This document shows, piece after piece, positions 13,316-14,136 of a stretch of DNA of 14,136 bases; position 1 is the first letter of the stretch, and each line of letters starts with the position of its first letter. The position numbers were made by a program, and so were the translations under genes. A model generated the notes under the pieces. The model had not been told where the DNA came from, did not search any database, and saw nothing but the letters and a program-made list of their open reading frames with translations. The DNA comes from Oscillospiraceae bacterium (GTDB taxonomy: Bacteria > Bacillota > Clostridia > Oscillospirales > Ruminococcaceae): positions 1-14,136 of the forward strand of contig JAITFV010000312.1 of assembly GCA_031281115.1 (NCBI GenBank), written 5' to 3'.

Positions 13316-14136
13316 ATGTATAATAGTATTTTAGAAACAATCGGAAAGACACCTTTAGTCAGGATTAACCGTATAAATCCTAACCCCGCTGTACCCTTGT
13401 ACGCTAAGTTAGAGGGCTTCAACCCTACCGGCAGCGTCAAGGACAGAATCGCGCTCAAAATGGTTGAACAAGCAGAGGCTGACGGAATTCTCACAAAAGA
13501 TAAAATTATTATCGAACCGACTTCCGGCAATACCGGTATCGGGCTTGCCATGATTGGGCGCGTAAAAGGCTACAAGGTCGAAATAGTTATGAGTTCGGCA
13601 GTTTCCATTGAGCGTCGGAAAATGATAGCGGCGTTCGGCGCGGATGTGATTCTGACCGCACCCGAGCTCGGTACGGACGGCGCGATTATGAAGGCGCAGG
13701 AGATGGTAGCGCAAAATCCCGGTAAATACTTCTTCCCCAACCAGTTTTCTAATATACATAACTGGGTGGCGCATCACAAAACAACAGCCGAAGAAATTTG
13801 GGCAGACACAAATGGGAAAATCACTCATTTCGTATCCGCGCTCGGTACTTCGGGAACGCTGATGGGGACGGGAAAATTCTTGAAAGAGAAGAACCCGGAT
13901 ATTAAAATCGTGGAAGCGCACCCTGAGTTCGGGCATTACATCCAAGGTTTAAAAAATATGGAGGAGGCAATAGTTCCTGAAATCTACGAACCTGAAACAA
14001 TCGACATCAGCATAATGATTGATACGCAGGAAGCCTATGCAAAGGCGCGCGAAATCGTAGCGATGGAAGGGATTTTCGTGGGAATGAGCAGCGGCGCGGC
14101 GATGCTCGCGGCGGCGAAAACGCTCGAAACGCTGAC
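13316..14136 (+). CDS. CysM-like cysteine synthase (PLP enzyme), 3'-truncated by window end
   Basis: Fold-type II PLP enzyme that makes cysteine from an activated serine and sulfide or a sulfur carrier. 273 codons are visible and the stop lies beyond the window. NPTGSVKDR carries the PLP lysine Lys42. PTSGNTG (68-74) is the substrate loop. GTSGTLMGTG (177-186) is the phosphate cradle, and GMSSGAAM lies near the end. The region around residues 200-225 (EAHPEFGHYIQGLKNMEEAI, then VPEIYEPE) resembles mycobacterial CysM, an O-phosphoserine sulfhydrylase, more than ordinary CysK. The Arg that reads the phosphate there is Lys213 here. The ATG at 13316 has AGAGGG 9 nt upstream. CysK or a cystathionine beta-synthase-like role remains possible. 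Confidence 0.9.
   Translation, partial: MYNSILETIGKTPLVRINRINPNPAVPLYAKLEGFNPTGSVKDRIALKMVEQAEADGILTKDKIIIEPTSGNTGIGLAMIGRVKGYKVEIVMSSAVSIERRKMIAAFGADVILTAPELGTDGAIMKAQEMVAQNPGKYFFPNQFSNIHNWVAHHKTTAEEIWADTNGKITHFVSALGTSGTLMGTGKFLKEKNPDIKIVEAHPEFGHYIQGLKNMEEAIVPEIYEPETIDISIMIDTQEAYAKAREIVAMEGIFVGMSSGAAMLAAAKTLETL

Noticed and set aside
13409..13945. 178-codon open frame on the minus strand opposite the cysteine synthase gene
   Set aside because: It lies wholly antisense to a clear PLP enzyme, has no recognisable domain and no ribosome binding site, and is a composition shadow.
1..14136. CRISPR arrays, tRNA/rRNA genes, insertion sequences, prophage genes
   Set aside because: No regularly spaced repeats, tRNA cloverleaf with acceptor and TTC motifs, rRNA stretches, transposase or phage domains were found on either strand.

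Overview
The window looks like a chromosomal segment of a Gram-positive, moderately low-GC Firmicute, most likely class Clostridia (Oscillospiraceae/Ruminococcaceae-like). The evidence is the gene set and order (infC-rpmI-rplT, an SpoU methyltransferase and topA nearby, and dnaE next to pfkA), the consensus SigA-type promoters with 17-bp spacers, a THF riboswitch of the type known from that group, and an intracellular GH43 glycosidase typical of plant-fibre or gut anaerobes. This is inference from gene content. No rRNA gene is present to fix the taxonomy.

Layout: everything from 7 to 13031 reads on the minus strand. In transcription order this is a GH43 glycosidase, dnaE, pfkA, a folate-type ECF S component, proC, infC, rpmI, rplT, a four-TM membrane protein of unknown function, a TrmH/SpoU rRNA methyltransferase and topA. 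Divergent from it at the right edge is a plus-strand CysM-like cysteine synthase, cut by the window end. Clear promoters lie before GH43, pfkA, infC and the cysteine synthase gene. The folT-like gene and proC overlap by ATGA and sit behind pfkA with no visible promoter of their own. They are controlled by a THF riboswitch followed by a 16-bp hairpin that buries the ribosome binding site. infC uses an AUU start and has a leader with a terminator-like hairpin.

Two signals are not explained by ordinary annotation. (1) Four genes (pfkA, rplT, the membrane-protein gene and the methyltransferase gene) share a leader module with rigid geometry. It has a short stem (5' arm TTGAAAC-like), then CGGG(G)AA, then 41-43 nt later AGAAAGGAY or a close variant, then 12-13 nt to the ATG. 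(2) Two diverged copies of a roughly 135-bp multi-hairpin element sit between genes at 3877-4015 and 13058-13189. They have matching ends (TATAG.C and GTTTTCAATTTAA...TATA) and four arms in the same order. The second copy is the probable 5' UTR of the GH43 transcript. These are the best candidates for undescribed biology here.

Functionally the window is mostly core information processing (replication, topology, translation initiation, ribosome assembly and modification) together with glycolysis, folate uptake, proline synthesis, sugar-polymer breakdown and cysteine synthesis. No CRISPR array, tRNA, rRNA, insertion sequence or phage gene was seen.
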